From NCBI RefSeq assembly GCF_003473545.1, contig NZ_QUCM01000011.1, positions 24,191 through 88,190 on the forward strand: a stretch of 64,000 nucleotides of DNA. The letters run 5' to 3'. Position 1 is the stretch's first letter, and every line of letters starts with the position of its first letter. Shown in pieces: positions 44,867 through 53,197 of this stretch. The translations under genes were made by a program, and so were the position numbers. This stretch comes from Clostridium sp. AM22-11AC. Lineage in GTDB: Bacteria > Bacillota > Clostridia > Lachnospirales > Lachnospiraceae. Under the pieces are notes generated by a model. The model saw only the letters and a program-made list of their open reading frames with translations. It had not been told where the DNA came from and searched no databases.

Positions 44867-45251
44867 GAAAATACTGTGGCCTTGGGCAGAACGCCAGATA
44901 AAAGGTAAAAAGAAGACTTCTGGACAGCCTGTCTTCGGGTCTGCAAATATGGTACAGGACAACACAGGGAATGAAGTTTTTGACAATACAGAAATCCCCT
45001 ATGACTCCCGTCCCATTGAGATCAGTGAATGGTTCCACACCTTCATGTGCATGAACATTCCCATTTACGGCTGGTTCTACCTGAAAAAACTGGCCCGCCA
45101 GCCAGAACACAACAAAATGCAGGACTTTGCAAGAGCTTATCTTTACTATAAAATGGTCTTTCTTGCCGTGTCACTGGTGATCGTGATCCTGCTTCTGATC
45201 GTGGGAATTATTGGGATCAATAAATTATTTGCGTATATGGAATTGCTATAG
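44856..45251 (+). CDS. Small single-pass membrane protein, possible PBP partner
   Basis: A 131-residue protein I cannot name. The ATG at 44856 overlaps the PBP stop by 11 bases and follows GGAGG by 8 bases, so it is translationally coupled. The N-terminal 55 residues are basic and soluble. An amphipathic segment (ISEWFHTFMCMNIPIYGWFYLKKLAR) lies near 60-85, and one strong C-terminal membrane helix (MVFLAVSLVIVILLLIVGIIGI) near 103-124. The coupling suggests a role with the PBP in cell-wall synthesis, an inference from position only. Confidence 0.8.
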   Translation: MKTKKILWPWAERQIKGKKKTSGQPVFGSANMVQDNTGNEVFDNTEIPYDSRPIEISEWFHTFMCMNIPIYGWFYLKKLARQPEHNKMQDFARAYLYYKMVFLAVSLVIVILLLIVGIIGINKLFAYMELL

Positions 45252-45262
45252 TGTTATAGGAT

Positions 45263-45333
45263 TTAAAAAAATAAGGGCTGCCGTTTAATCATCCAAAATA
45301 GATGATCAAGCGGCAGCCCCTATCTGTATTTTT
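45263..45333. terminator. Bidirectional terminator
   Basis: Core stem GGGCTGCCG (45275-45283) with CGGCAGCCC (45311-45319), inner AATCATC/GATGATC pairing, A-run at 45264-45271 and TATTTTTT after 45326. It serves the PBP operon and the convergent minus-strand genes. Confidence 0.88.
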
Positions 45334-45359
45334 TCCTCATAGATGGGAAACTTATTACT

Positions 45360-45995
45360 TTACTTTCCTTCCAGTTGCGCGATCCGCGCTTTCAGCTGAC
45401 GGATCTCTTCATCCTTCTCACTTAACAGCCGGTCTCTTTCTTCCAGTTTGCGCTTCTGCTCATCGATGAACATCTGGATCATCTTCTGGTCCATCATGCC
45501 CTCGATGATATTTCTAAGTTCATCAACGGTCTCACCGGCATTTTTTCCTTCTTCATCGATGACGATATCCGCATATTTCTCATAATAAGGAACTCGCTCA
45601 TTGTACAGGTCACGTAAGGTAAAGCCCGGTTTTAAAGCAACACCACGGTCTACTACGTTTCCGATACGCTTTTCCATTTCCTCATAACTCATTTTCAGGT
45701 AAACGATCTCACTGATCTCCTTTAAATGAGCCATCGCTTCTTCCCCGTAAATAACGCTGCCGCCAGGAGCGATCACAGACATTTTCGCTTCCAGACCTGC
45801 ATTAATGCGGTTCTCTACTTCCAGAAAGCCGTCCATGCCCTCGTCAGCGATAATTTCCTTTAACAGTCTTCCTTCTTTTTCCTGGATCACAATGTCCACA
45901 TCAATAAAAGAAAATCCCAGTCTCTTTGCAAGAAGCACACCTACGGTACTTTTACCGGATGAAGGCATGCCGATCATAGTAATATTCGGCTTCAT
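45360..45995 (-). CDS. Shikimate-kinase-like P-loop kinase with coiled-coil C-terminus
   Basis: A 211-residue protein whose first 170 residues follow the shikimate kinase fold. It has Walker A GMPSSGKST (9-17), DVD at 32-34, and the lid/Arg segment LYNERVPYYEKYADIVID. Key shikimate-binding features differ. The FR of the canonical DGFRxxE is FL here (57-58), and the GGG glycine motif is APGGSV. The C-terminal 40 residues are a charged coiled coil (DEQKRKLEERDRLLSEKDEEIRQLK). No other aromatic-pathway gene is adjacent. It may be a divergent kinase with another substrate. Confidence 0.72.
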   Translation of the reverse strand: MKPNITMIGMPSSGKSTVGVLLAKRLGFSFIDVDIVIQEKEGRLLKEIIADEGMDGFLEVENRINAGLEAKMSVIAPGGSVIYGEEAMAHLKEISEIVYLKMSYEEMEKRIGNVVDRGVALKPGFTLRDLYNERVPYYEKYADIVIDEEGKNAGETVDELRNIIEGMMDQKMIQMFIDEQKRKLEERDRLLSEKDEEIRQLKARIAQLEGK

Positions 45996-46029
45996 TTTTT
46001 CGTTTCCTCCTTATGAGCAATGGCGCGAA

Positions 46030-46614
46030 CTAACGTTTTTTCTTCTTTTTGGCAGGTTTGCGTACAGAATATCCGAAACTTCCAAGCTTCTTACCCAGTT
46101 CAAAATATTCTCCGTGGGAATAAGCAGTCAGTCCGGAAGCATTCAGGTTAAACTTGCCGCGGTCATCCATATACTGATTGTCAATGGTCACACCTACAAC
46201 CTTTGCCAGGAACATATCATGGCTTCCCAGCTCTTTTACCTCTGTTACCTTGCACTCAATATTTACAGGGCTTTCCTCAATACCAGGTGCTTTTACATAA
46301 CGGGATGCCTGAGGCGTCAGACGGGTCTCGGCAAATTTATCCACATCACGGCCGGATTTTACGCCACAGTAGTCGGTAGCCCGAACCAATCTCTTATTTA
46401 CCAGATTGATGACAAATTCCCCTGTCTCTTTGATGATATCATGGGAATAACGCTCTTTCCGCACAGAAATAGAAACCATAGCCGGGTCAGAGCAGATGGT
46501 TCCGGCCCAGGCAACGGTAATGATATTCGGTTTTTCCCCTTCTCTTCCACAGCTTACCATAACAGCGGGAACGGGATACAGCATGTTTCCCGGCTTCCAG
46601 TATTCTTTACTCAT
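46030..46614 (-). CDS. Flavin reductase-like protein (FMN-binding split barrel)
   Basis: A 194-residue flavoprotein of the FlaRed/DIM6-NTAB family. Recognisable segments are YPVPAVMVSCGREGEKPNIITVAWAG, SDPAMVSISVRKERYSHDII, TGEFVINLVNKRLVRATDYCG and IECKVTEVKELGSHDMFLAKVVGV. Members use FMN as cofactor or substrate in NAD(P)H-dependent reductions. The basic C-terminal tail KPAKKKKKR is unusual and may bind nucleic acid or membrane. Start ATG 46614 has GAAAGGAT upstream. It lies between the shikimate-kinase-like and pyrophosphatase genes on one strand. Confidence 0.86.
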   Translation of the reverse strand: MSKEYWKPGNMLYPVPAVMVSCGREGEKPNIITVAWAGTICSDPAMVSISVRKERYSHDIIKETGEFVINLVNKRLVRATDYCGVKSGRDVDKFAETRLTPQASRYVKAPGIEESPVNIECKVTEVKELGSHDMFLAKVVGVTIDNQYMDDRGKFNLNASGLTAYSHGEYFELGKKLGSFGYSVRKPAKKKKKR

Positions 46615-46641
46615 TTTTTCTATCCTTTCTTGATCTGATCC

Positions 46642-48318
46642 CTATTCCTGCTCTGCTAACATCAGTTCCGGGATCAGCTGCTTCTTTCTGGAAACAACTC
46701 CCGGCAGACGCAGTACCGGCTCCTTTAAGCCTTCCTCTTCTAACAGTTCAATATCCTGGTGGAATGCCTTTCCTGCCAGCTGCAGGGCTCCCTGTCCTTC
46801 ACAGATCAGTTCGGTTGTCTCTGTCAATATATTCGTCAGCATAAAGAATATCATATTCAGGCCATTGTTTTCCAGTGCTTTTTCCATAAATGCTTCCATA
46901 CGACCCTTTAACTTATCCAGTTCCCCACCATTTAAGGAAGTAATCTGTCCAACACCAATGGTCACCTTGCCGGAAGTAAAGCGCTTGAAATCCTGATAGA
47001 AGATCTCTTCGTCACTCTTATCCTTTAAATTGCTTCCTGCACTGAACATTTCCATTGCATATTTTTCAATATCAATGCCTGCAATATCAGCCAGCGCTCT
47101 TGCTGCCATCTCATCCACCGGAGTACAGGTTGGAGAACGGAACAGCAATGTATCAGATACAATGGCACTGCATAACAGTCCCGCAATCTTCGGCTCTACT
47201 TTAATACCGGCCTCCTGATACATCTGATAGATAATGGTAGCAGTACAGCCTAAAGGCTGGTTGCGGAAAAATACCGGTGACATAGTCTGGATGGTTCCCA
47301 GACGGTGATGATCGATGATCTCCAGGATCTCAGCATTTTCAATACCAGCCACTGCCTGATTCTTCTCATTGTGGTCTACTAAAATAACCTGTTTTCCTTT
47401 TGCGCCAAGTAAGTTTCTGCGGGAGATCATCCCCAGATAATAGCCATCCTTGTCAAGGATCGGGAAATCACGGTGACGTTTACTTGCCATCACTTCACGG
47501 ATCTCATCAATATAATCATCACTGTTAAATGTGATCAGATGCTCTCTTGTCATAAAGTAGCTGATCGGCATGCTCTGGTTGATGAGACGGGCTGCTGTAT
47601 AAGTATCATAAGTAGTTGCAATGATCGTACAGCCTCTTTCCTGGGCGATCTTTTTAATGGTCATGGAAACAGCTGCGCCTTCGCACACGATAATGCAGTC
47701 CGCTCCCATTTCAATGGCACAAAGCTGGGACTCATAACGGTTTCCTAAAATAACCAGGTCATGTGGTTCAATGTAAAATTCCATCAGATCCGGGTTTGCA
47801 GCTGCGATCAGTACTTTTCCCTGGTCGAAATAAGCTTCTGCGCTTCCGATGATCAGTTCTGCTTCCAGTGTCTCAATAATATTAGAATACTGTGTATTTG
47901 CCTTTGACAGAATGCTGCTGTCATAAATATTCATGTAGGTCTTGGTGATGTCTCCTACTGTGATCAGGCCTTCCAGTGTACCATCTTCCCTTACAGAAGG
48001 AATGGTCACAACATTATTCTCCTGCATGATATTCCATGCTCTCTTTAATGAAATATTGTCTGCCACACCTTTGGTCTTGCGGATCTCAATATCTCTTACC
48101 TGGGTACGCACATCTTCCACAAGCTGCGGTTCCTCTGCCCCAAAGTAATCCAGTACAAACTGTGTCTCTCCATTTACATGTCCGGCTCTTGCAGGCATAT
48201 ATTCTTCCCCAGTAACTGCCTGCTTCAGATTTGCATAACAAATGGCGGAACAGATCGAGTCCGTATCCGGATTTCTATGTCCGATCACCATGGTTTTTCT
48301 GTTTAATTCCTGTTCCAT
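46642..48318 (-). CDS. ppaC: Manganese-dependent inorganic pyrophosphatase with CBS/DRTGG regulatory insert
   Basis: A 558-residue family II pyrophosphatase. The DHH domain is split: MVIGHRNPDTDSICSAICYANLK at the N-terminus and LVDHNEKNQAV, EILEIIDHHRLG after the insert. Between them (about 70-300) lie a CBS domain pair (VVTIPSVREDGTLEGLITVGDITK, FPILDKDGYYLGMISRRNLL) and a DRTGG domain (ELIIGSAEAYFDQGKVLIAANPD). The DHHA2 domain closes the protein. Such enzymes are regulated by adenine nucleotides through CBS and hydrolyse pyrophosphate in the cytoplasm. RBS GGGAGGGAG. Confidence 0.92.
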   Translation of the reverse strand: MEQELNRKTMVIGHRNPDTDSICSAICYANLKQAVTGEEYMPARAGHVNGETQFVLDYFGAEEPQLVEDVRTQVRDIEIRKTKGVADNISLKRAWNIMQENNVVTIPSVREDGTLEGLITVGDITKTYMNIYDSSILSKANTQYSNIIETLEAELIIGSAEAYFDQGKVLIAAANPDLMEFYIEPHDLVILGNRYESQLCAIEMGADCIIVCEGAAVSMTIKKIAQERGCTIIATTYDTYTAARLINQSMPISYFMTREHLITFNSDDYIDEIREVMASKRHRDFPILDKDGYYLGMISRRNLLGAKGKQVILVDHNEKNQAVAGIENAEILEIIDHHRLGTIQTMSPVFFRNQPLGCTATIIYQMYQEAGIKVEPKIAGLLCSAIVSDTLLFRSPTCTPVDEMAARALADIAGIDIEKYAMEMFSAGSNLKDKSDEEIFYQDFKRFTSGKVTIGVGQITSLNGGELDKLKGRMEAFMEKALENNGLNMIFFMLTNILTETTELICEGQGALQLAGKAFHQDIELLEEEGLKEPVLRLPGVVSRKKQLIPELMLAEQE

Positions 48319-48522
48319 TTCTCCCTCCCTGAGATGCTTATCGCGCTCATTCTTTTGTCTTTTGATTTACACATATTGTTTCTTTTTCCTGTACAATGTT
48401 TTATAATCTGTTTACAATATGTTCACATTTCGTTCACATTTATTTTTTATACTATTTTCATAAGAAAGAGGTAATAAAAAAACAGGTTATTAGTCAAATT
48501 GCACATAGATTTTTCATAATTG

Positions 48523-48544
48523 CCCCGGTTGGAAACGACCGGGG
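48523..48544 (-). promoter_or_regulatory. Stable hairpin in the ppaC leader
   Basis: CCCCGGT/ACCGGGG stem with an 8-base loop in the about 250-base leader of the pyrophosphatase gene. A second small hairpin (ACGAA-AAAC-TTCGT) lies just 5' of it. I cannot match it to a known riboswitch. The rest of the leader (48319-48522) is AT-rich with no gene. Confidence 0.45.
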
Positions 48545-48576
48545 TCTCCTCATTTTACGAAGTTTTTCGTTAGTCA

Positions 48577-48605
48577 AGTATAGCAGACCGCCATTTTTTT
48601 TTCAA
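48577..48605 (-). promoter_or_regulatory. Promoter of ppaC
   Basis: Minus-strand TTGAAA (48600-48605), 17-base spacer, TATACT (48577-48582). Confidence 0.65.
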
Positions 48606-48632
48606 GTATTCCCATGTATACAGTGAAGTGCA

Positions 48633-48668
48633 AAAATGCTGCAGGATCCGATGTCCCTGCAGCATTTT
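48633..48668 (-). terminator. Terminator of the wall-binding protein transcript
   Basis: AAAATGCTGCAGG (48633-48645) with CCTGCAGCATTTT (48656-48668), 10-base loop. On the minus strand the stem ends in ATTTTTG. It follows the cloverleaf element. Confidence 0.75.
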
Positions 48669-48670
48669 GT

Positions 48671-48825
48671 GTTACAGTTCAGCCATGCGCTGGTTTGAAT
48701 GAGAAAATGTGTTGCAAGCTTGCTTGCATAAGCGCTTTCTTGTTCAAATCAGCATATGGTGGAACCATCAGGCTTCTTGTTTTCATGAATATGGAAACAA
48801 GAAGATGTTATGTCTGAACTGTAAC
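48671..48825. repeat. Cloverleaf-like structured element
   Basis: A 155-base sequence closed by a perfect 12-base stem (GTTACAGTTCAG / CTGAACTGTAAC). It encloses three hairpins: GCTGGTTTGAA/TTCAAATCAGC (48689-48699, 48743-48753) extended by AGAAA/TTTCT and tipped by GCAAGC-TT-GCTTGC; ATGGT/ACCAT (48756-48768); and CTTCTTGTTT/AAACAAGAAG (48773-48782, 48795-48804). It is non-coding and lies in the 3' region of the wall-binding gene. It could be a structured RNA or a MITE-like repeat. Confidence 0.7.
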
Positions 48826-48861
48826 CATTTTTATATCTATGTTTGTTTCCTCTATTCACTT

Positions 48862-50349
48862 CTATCTCTGATACTGGATCTTCCAACTTGCATACGGAAG
48901 GCTTAAACCTGTGGCCGCGCTCTTTTTCTCACCATTTTCATCTAAAGTAAATACTTTTCCATTTTCAATAGTGTATGCAGCATTTCCATCAGAAGAATAC
49001 TTCTTTTCCTCTGTCTGCACCTTTCCTGCCTCATTTACCAGGTAAACCTGACCGGAAACCTTAAAAGGCTCATAGGAGCTGCCCTCTTTGGCACTGACTA
49101 AAAGGCCATTATAATACAAAAATCCATCCTTCACGCCGTTAATGCCGCAACCCTTTTCAGAGCCGGAAGTACCGGAACAGAAAGTGTAAACCTTGTCTCT
49201 CTTATCAACTACATTGGTATTGCGTCCAATACTCAGGGCGCCGCCTGCTTCCGGATCAAAGTAAGCGGTCTCTGTCTTACCGCCGGAAGTAAATTTGATC
49301 ATTCCGGACTGGCAGACACCGTAAGAGTCAAAGAAATAATATCTTCCGTCTAATTTTACAGCCCCGTCTTTTAATCCTGTTGCATCCGCAGATAAAAACA
49401 GGGGAGTTCCATCATTTTCCAGATAGAACCATCGGGATCCGTCTTTCTTCATAAGAGCTGTCTCGTCTGTGTTGTTCTTTCTCACTGCCTGGGTATTAAG
49501 AGCTGTACTCCATGCCTTTGTATCCCATGGCTTTTCAGTTGTCTCAAACCACTGGCCCTTTAACATGCCTTTTTCTTTTCCGCCCAGATATACAAAACGG
49601 CTGATGCCTGTCCCGTCTCCCGGCTCTGCCTTTTCCTTTACACACTGCCAGCCGGTAAGCATAACACCATTTTCGTCAAAATAATATTTCTTTCCATCAA
49701 TGGTTGTTTCCTTTGGAGCACCATTTTCACCTTTTCTGGCTTTGCCGTTGGACTGGAAATAATACCATCTTCCATTTTCAGACTCCCCGGAAAGATCCTT
49801 TGAAACACTTCCCTCTGCCGGACGTTTCTTTCCATCACTTTCCAGAAAATACCAGCCACTTCTGGTATAACCTTCCGAACCATTTCCCAGATAATAAATA
49901 TCTCCGTTCTCATAATGCCAGCCGGTACGCATCCGTCCATCGCTGTCAAAACAATACTTGCCTTTTCCTATGGTCTTCCAGTCATTCTTCTCCACTTTTC
50001 CATTCCGGTTCAGATAATACCAGCCGGATTTCATGGATCCATCATTTTCATCCACATAGATCCAGGCATCCTTTGTCATACTGCCATCTTCTCCGGCATA
50101 GTAAGTACCGTCAACCCATACATTCTTCGCCAGATCTCCGTTTTCATCCAGATAATAGGAAACTCCCTGGGAAGTTTTCCACTGATTTTTTACATAAGAG
50201 CCATTGCTGTCCACATAATGGGCCGCACCGTCCTCATTGACCCAGCCTTTTTCTGCTGCCATAACAGAAATGGGAACCGCTGCGGTGATCATCGTTCCCA
50301 CAGCCAATGCCCTGATCCAGTTTTTCATCCAACGTTTCTGATCTCTCAT
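48862..50349 (-). CDS. Secreted cell-wall-binding repeat protein
   Basis: A 495-residue secreted protein. Signal peptide (residues 1-31, cleavage near VMAAEKG). The rest is mostly choline-binding-type wall repeats of about 20 residues with the Trp/Tyr/Gly pattern (SGWYYLNRNGKVEKNDW, TGWHYENGDIYYLGN, RSGWYFLESDGKK, NGRWYYFQSNGKARKGENG, KKYYFDENGVMLTGWQC). No catalytic domain is visible. It probably attaches to wall teichoic acid or similar polymers. Start ATG 50349 follows AGGAGGGG and a good promoter. Confidence 0.87.
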   Translation of the reverse strand: MRDQKRWMKNWIRALAVGTMITAAVPISVMAAEKGWVNEDGAAHYVDSNGSYVKNQWKTSQGVSYYLDENGDLAKNVWVDGTYYAGEDGSMTKDAWIYVDENDGSMKSGWYYLNRNGKVEKNDWKTIGKGKYCFDSDGRMRTGWHYENGDIYYLGNGSEGYTRSGWYFLESDGKKRPAEGSVSKDLSGESENGRWYYFQSNGKARKGENGAPKETTIDGKKYYFDENGVMLTGWQCVKEKAEPGDGTGISRFVYLGGKEKGMLKGQWFETTEKPWDTKAWSTALNTQAVRKNNTDETALMKKDGSRWFYLENDGTPLFLSADATGLKDGAVKLDGRYYFFDSYGVCQSGMIKFTSGGKTETAYFDPEAGGALSIGRNTNVVDKRDKVYTFCSGTSGSEKGCGINGVKDGFLYYNGLLVSAKEGSSYEPFKVSGQVYLVNEAGKVQTEEKKYSSDGNAAYTIENGKVFTLDENGEKKSAATGLSLPYASWKIQYQR

Positions 50350-50393
50350 ATCTACCCCTCCTGAAAATCGGATATAGTTCTATCCTTCGGATG

Positions 50394-50421
50394 ATTATAT
50401 TTTATCAGATAATTAATGCAA
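50394..50421 (-). promoter_or_regulatory. Promoter of the wall-binding protein gene
   Basis: Minus-strand TTGCAT (50416-50421), 16-base spacer, perfect TATAAT (50394-50399). Confidence 0.68.
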
Positions 50422-50468
50422 ATACATGAATTAATTTTGAATATTTACATAACAATTCCTTAAACATA

Positions 50469-51974
50469 TTACATATTTATGTCTGACACTGTTTCCGGAA
50501 GGCGTCCGTACAATTTTGCCATTCTCCGGCACTGTTTCAAAACATCCCCGGTTATTTCTCCCGGTAGCAGTCTCCATTTCCAGTTTTTTCCAAGTGTGGA
50601 AGGCTCATTGATCCGGGCCTCTGCCCCAAGTCCCAGATAATCCTGAACCGGTATCACTGCCAGCTTTGCCGGACTTGCCATAGCCAGGCGGATGAACTCC
50701 CAGTGCATCTCCTTCTTTGGTGTATGGCGACAGCCCATGTATTCCCTTGCAAAGGACTTATTTCTACGGTTCATGTTCTCATACCAGCCCACCAGTGTCT
50801 CATTATCATGGGTTCCTGTATACACAATACAGTTTTCCTGGTATTTATGAGGCAGGTAATCGCTGTTTTCTGAATCATCAAAGGCAAATTCCAGTACCTT
50901 CATTCCCGGGAAGCCGCTTTCTTTTAACATCTCATGGACTTCCGGTGTCAGAAATCCCAGATCTTCCGCAATGATCGGCAGTTCTTCTTTTTTCAGACTC
51001 TTTTTCAACCGGGCAAACAGATCCAGTCCCGGTCCCTTTTCCCAATGTCCAAACTCAGCGGTAGGATCTCCATAAGGAATGGAATAATAAGCCTCAAAAC
51101 CTCTGAAATGATCCACACGCACCACATCATACAGCTTCAGGCTGTATTCCATACGCTTGATCCACCAGCTGTAATGATCTTTCTTATGATATCCCCAGTC
51201 ATACAACGGATTTCCCCAAAGCTGGCCTGTTGCTGAAAATGCATCCGGTGGGCAGCCGGCCACTGCCTTTGGCAGACATTCCTCATCAAACTGGAACAAC
51301 TCCGGATGAGCCCAGCTGTCAGCCCCGTCAAAAGCTACATAGATGGGGATATCCCCGATAATACGGATACCATTTTCATTGGCATAAGCCTTTAAGCGGC
51401 TCCACTGCTCATTAAATTCAATCTGCTGGAATTCATAAAATCCGATCTCATCTGCCAGCATTTTTTTATATTTCTCTACTGCCGCAGGCTTACGCAGGCG
51501 GATATCTTTATCCCATTTGTTCCAACTGGCACTTTTAAAATGATCTTTTACTGCCATATAAAAGCAGTATTCTATGGTTTCAGGATCCAGCTTAGACTTA
51601 AGGAACTGATGATGGTCTTTTTTCCACCGTTCATAAGCTTTTTTCAGGACCTTAAACCGCGCTTTGTATATTTTATCGTAAGCAATATACCGGTCATCAT
51701 CACCAAAATCAGCCTCTTCACACTCATCTTCTGTAAGAAGACCTTCTCCGACCAGCTGCTCCAGATCAATAAAATAAGGATTTCCAGCAAATGCAGAAAA
51801 CGCCTGATAAGGCGAATCCCCAAAACCCGTAGGGCCCAATGGAAGGATCTGCCAGAAGCTCTGTCCGCCTTCCTTTAACTGATCTACAAATTCATAAGCT
51901 TCTTTTGAAAAACAGCCAATGCCATACTTAGATGGCAGACTGGCGATTGGAAGAAGCATGCCGCATTCTCTCAT
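50469..51974 (-). CDS. malQ: 4-alpha-glucanotransferase (amylomaltase)
   Basis: A 501-residue GH77 enzyme that transfers alpha-1,4-glucan segments in maltodextrin and glycogen metabolism. Family motifs: GMLLPIASLPSKYGIGCF, WQILPLGPTGFGDSPYQAFSAFAGNPYFI, GDIPIYVAFDGADSWAHPELF, catalytic nucleophile in VVRVDHFRGFEAYY, acid/base Glu in IIAEDLGFLTPEV and HDNETLVGW. Start ATG 51974 with AAAGGGGA upstream. Lies near glgP, consistent with joint glucan use. Confidence 0.95.
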   Translation of the reverse strand: MRECGMLLPIASLPSKYGIGCFSKEAYEFVDQLKEGGQSFWQILPLGPTGFGDSPYQAFSAFAGNPYFIDLEQLVGEGLLTEDECEEADFGDDDRYIAYDKIYKARFKVLKKAYERWKKDHHQFLKSKLDPETIEYCFYMAVKDHFKSASWNKWDKDIRLRKPAAVEKYKKMLADEIGFYEFQQIEFNEQWSRLKAYANENGIRIIGDIPIYVAFDGADSWAHPELFQFDEECLPKAVAGCPPDAFSATGQLWGNPLYDWGYHKKDHYSWWIKRMEYSLKLYDVVRVDHFRGFEAYYSIPYGDPTAEFGHWEKGPGLDLFARLKKSLKKEELPIIAEDLGFLTPEVHEMLKESGFPGMKVLEFAFDDSENSDYLPHKYQENCIVYTGTHDNETLVGWYENMNRRNKSFAREYMGCRHTPKKEMHWEFIRLAMASPAKLAVIPVQDYLGLGAEARINEPSTLGKNWKWRLLPGEITGDVLKQCRRMAKLYGRLPETVSDINM

Positions 51975-52078
51975 ATTATTTATCCCCTTTTGCTTAAAAG
52001 TACATGTACCCGTAAAATCTTTCCTGTACTTGCCTTTTATTTATACTTATACCTTAGTGTAGCACATTTCCCCTTCTC

Positions 52079-52981
52079 CTACAACAAAGGCGAAGACTCT
52101 CCTGACACCCCTGCTGCAGCTTCCTGATCTTCCCGGTACTGCCTGGGCGTCACACCAAACTTCCGGCGAAACAACCGGTTAAAATAAGACAAATTTTCAA
52201 ACCCGCATTTTAATGCGATCTGGGTCACATTTTCCTCTGTCATTTTCAGATATTCCCCGGCTCTTGTCAGCCGGTAATCATTGAGATACTGGATAAATGG
52301 CATCCCCGCATACTGCTTAAAATACTTCATAAAGTGGGACTCACTGTAAAAGCACAGCTCTGCCGCCTGCCTGATCGTAATCTCTTCCCCAAAATGTTCC
52401 CGGATGTACTCCAGTATCCCCTTGATTTTCTCTCTTGCATGTCCCGGCTTCTTCTCTGTAAACAAGATGCCTCTGCCATAAGCATAATACAAAAACAAAA
52501 ATAACTGACCCTTGACCGCCAGCTGATACCCATTACCACGTATCTCCGAAAAACGGTCCAGCTCCTGTATCACCTTTCCAAACACTTCATGATCCGGCTG
52601 ATTTCTTTGTATCAGGACCGGATTTTTCGCCTGCCCTTCCTGAAGCGGTTTCAAAAAATGTACGGTACAGCCGTCTCCATTATCCCCCATCAGCATAGAA
52701 AGGCGGAAAATGATATTTTCGTACTCCATTCTCTCACCATTCCCACAGGAGATCGCATGAAGTTGTCCCGGAAAAACAGCCAGAATGTCTCCTTCCTCCA
52801 CAGGATAAGACACTGTATCCACTGTGATCCGCCCCTTTCCCTTCTTCACAGCAATAATTTCCATTTCTTCATGCCAGTGAAGAGCCACATGGGAGAAATC
52901 TACCGGGATCGAGCAGGGATAAATATTAAACGGAAATTCTCTTTTTCCATGTTCCTTTATTTCATGGTACCCCCGGTTCAT
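52079..52981 (-). CDS. AraC-family transcriptional regulator
   Basis: A 300-residue regulator with an N-terminal cupin (VALHWHEEMEIIAVKKGKGRITVD, EEGDILAVFPGQLHAI) and C-terminal double helix-turn-helix (TIRQAAELCFYSESHFMKYFKQYAG, VTQIALKCGFENLSYFNRLFRRKFGVTPRQYR). Start ATG 52981 follows GGAAGGAGGAG. It is divergent from glgP and upstream of malQ on the same strand, so control of glucan genes is likely though unproven. Confidence 0.9.
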   Translation of the reverse strand: MNRGYHEIKEHGKREFPFNIYPCSIPVDFSHVALHWHEEMEIIAVKKGKGRITVDTVSYPVEEGDILAVFPGQLHAISCGNGERMEYENIIFRLSMLMGDNGDGCTVHFLKPLQEGQAKNPVLIQRNQPDHEVFGKVIQELDRFSEIRGNGYQLAVKGQLFLFLYYAYGRGILFTEKKPGHAREKIKGILEYIREHFGEEITIRQAAELCFYSESHFMKYFKQYAGMPFIQYLNDYRLTRAGEYLKMTEENVTQIALKCGFENLSYFNRLFRRKFGVTPRQYREDQEAAAGVSGESSPLL

Positions 52982-53052
52982 TTTTCTCTCCTCCTTCCGT
53001 TATCCTGTATTTTTTTATTTATTTTCCATTTCTTTATCATGTTTCTATATTT

Positions 53053-53082
53053 TTTACATTTTTGATAGTATTGTACTATAAT
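53053..53082 (+). promoter_or_regulatory. Candidate promoter of glgP
   Basis: TTTACA (53053-53058), 18-base spacer, perfect TATAAT (53077-53082), about 115 bases upstream of the glgP start. Confidence 0.55.
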
Positions 53083-53197
53083 ATACTGGCATTCTACAAG
53101 ACGGAAAAAGATTTATTTTCTATAATAAACACATAAAAACACAGAAAATGAAACGGGCCAGATATTGGCATATCACCACAGAAAGGAAATGGATTTC

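Noticed and set aside
49704..50240. 178-residue His/Ser-rich plus-strand frame opposite the wall-binding protein
   Set aside because: It is an antisense shadow of Trp/Tyr/Gly repeats without a ribosome site.
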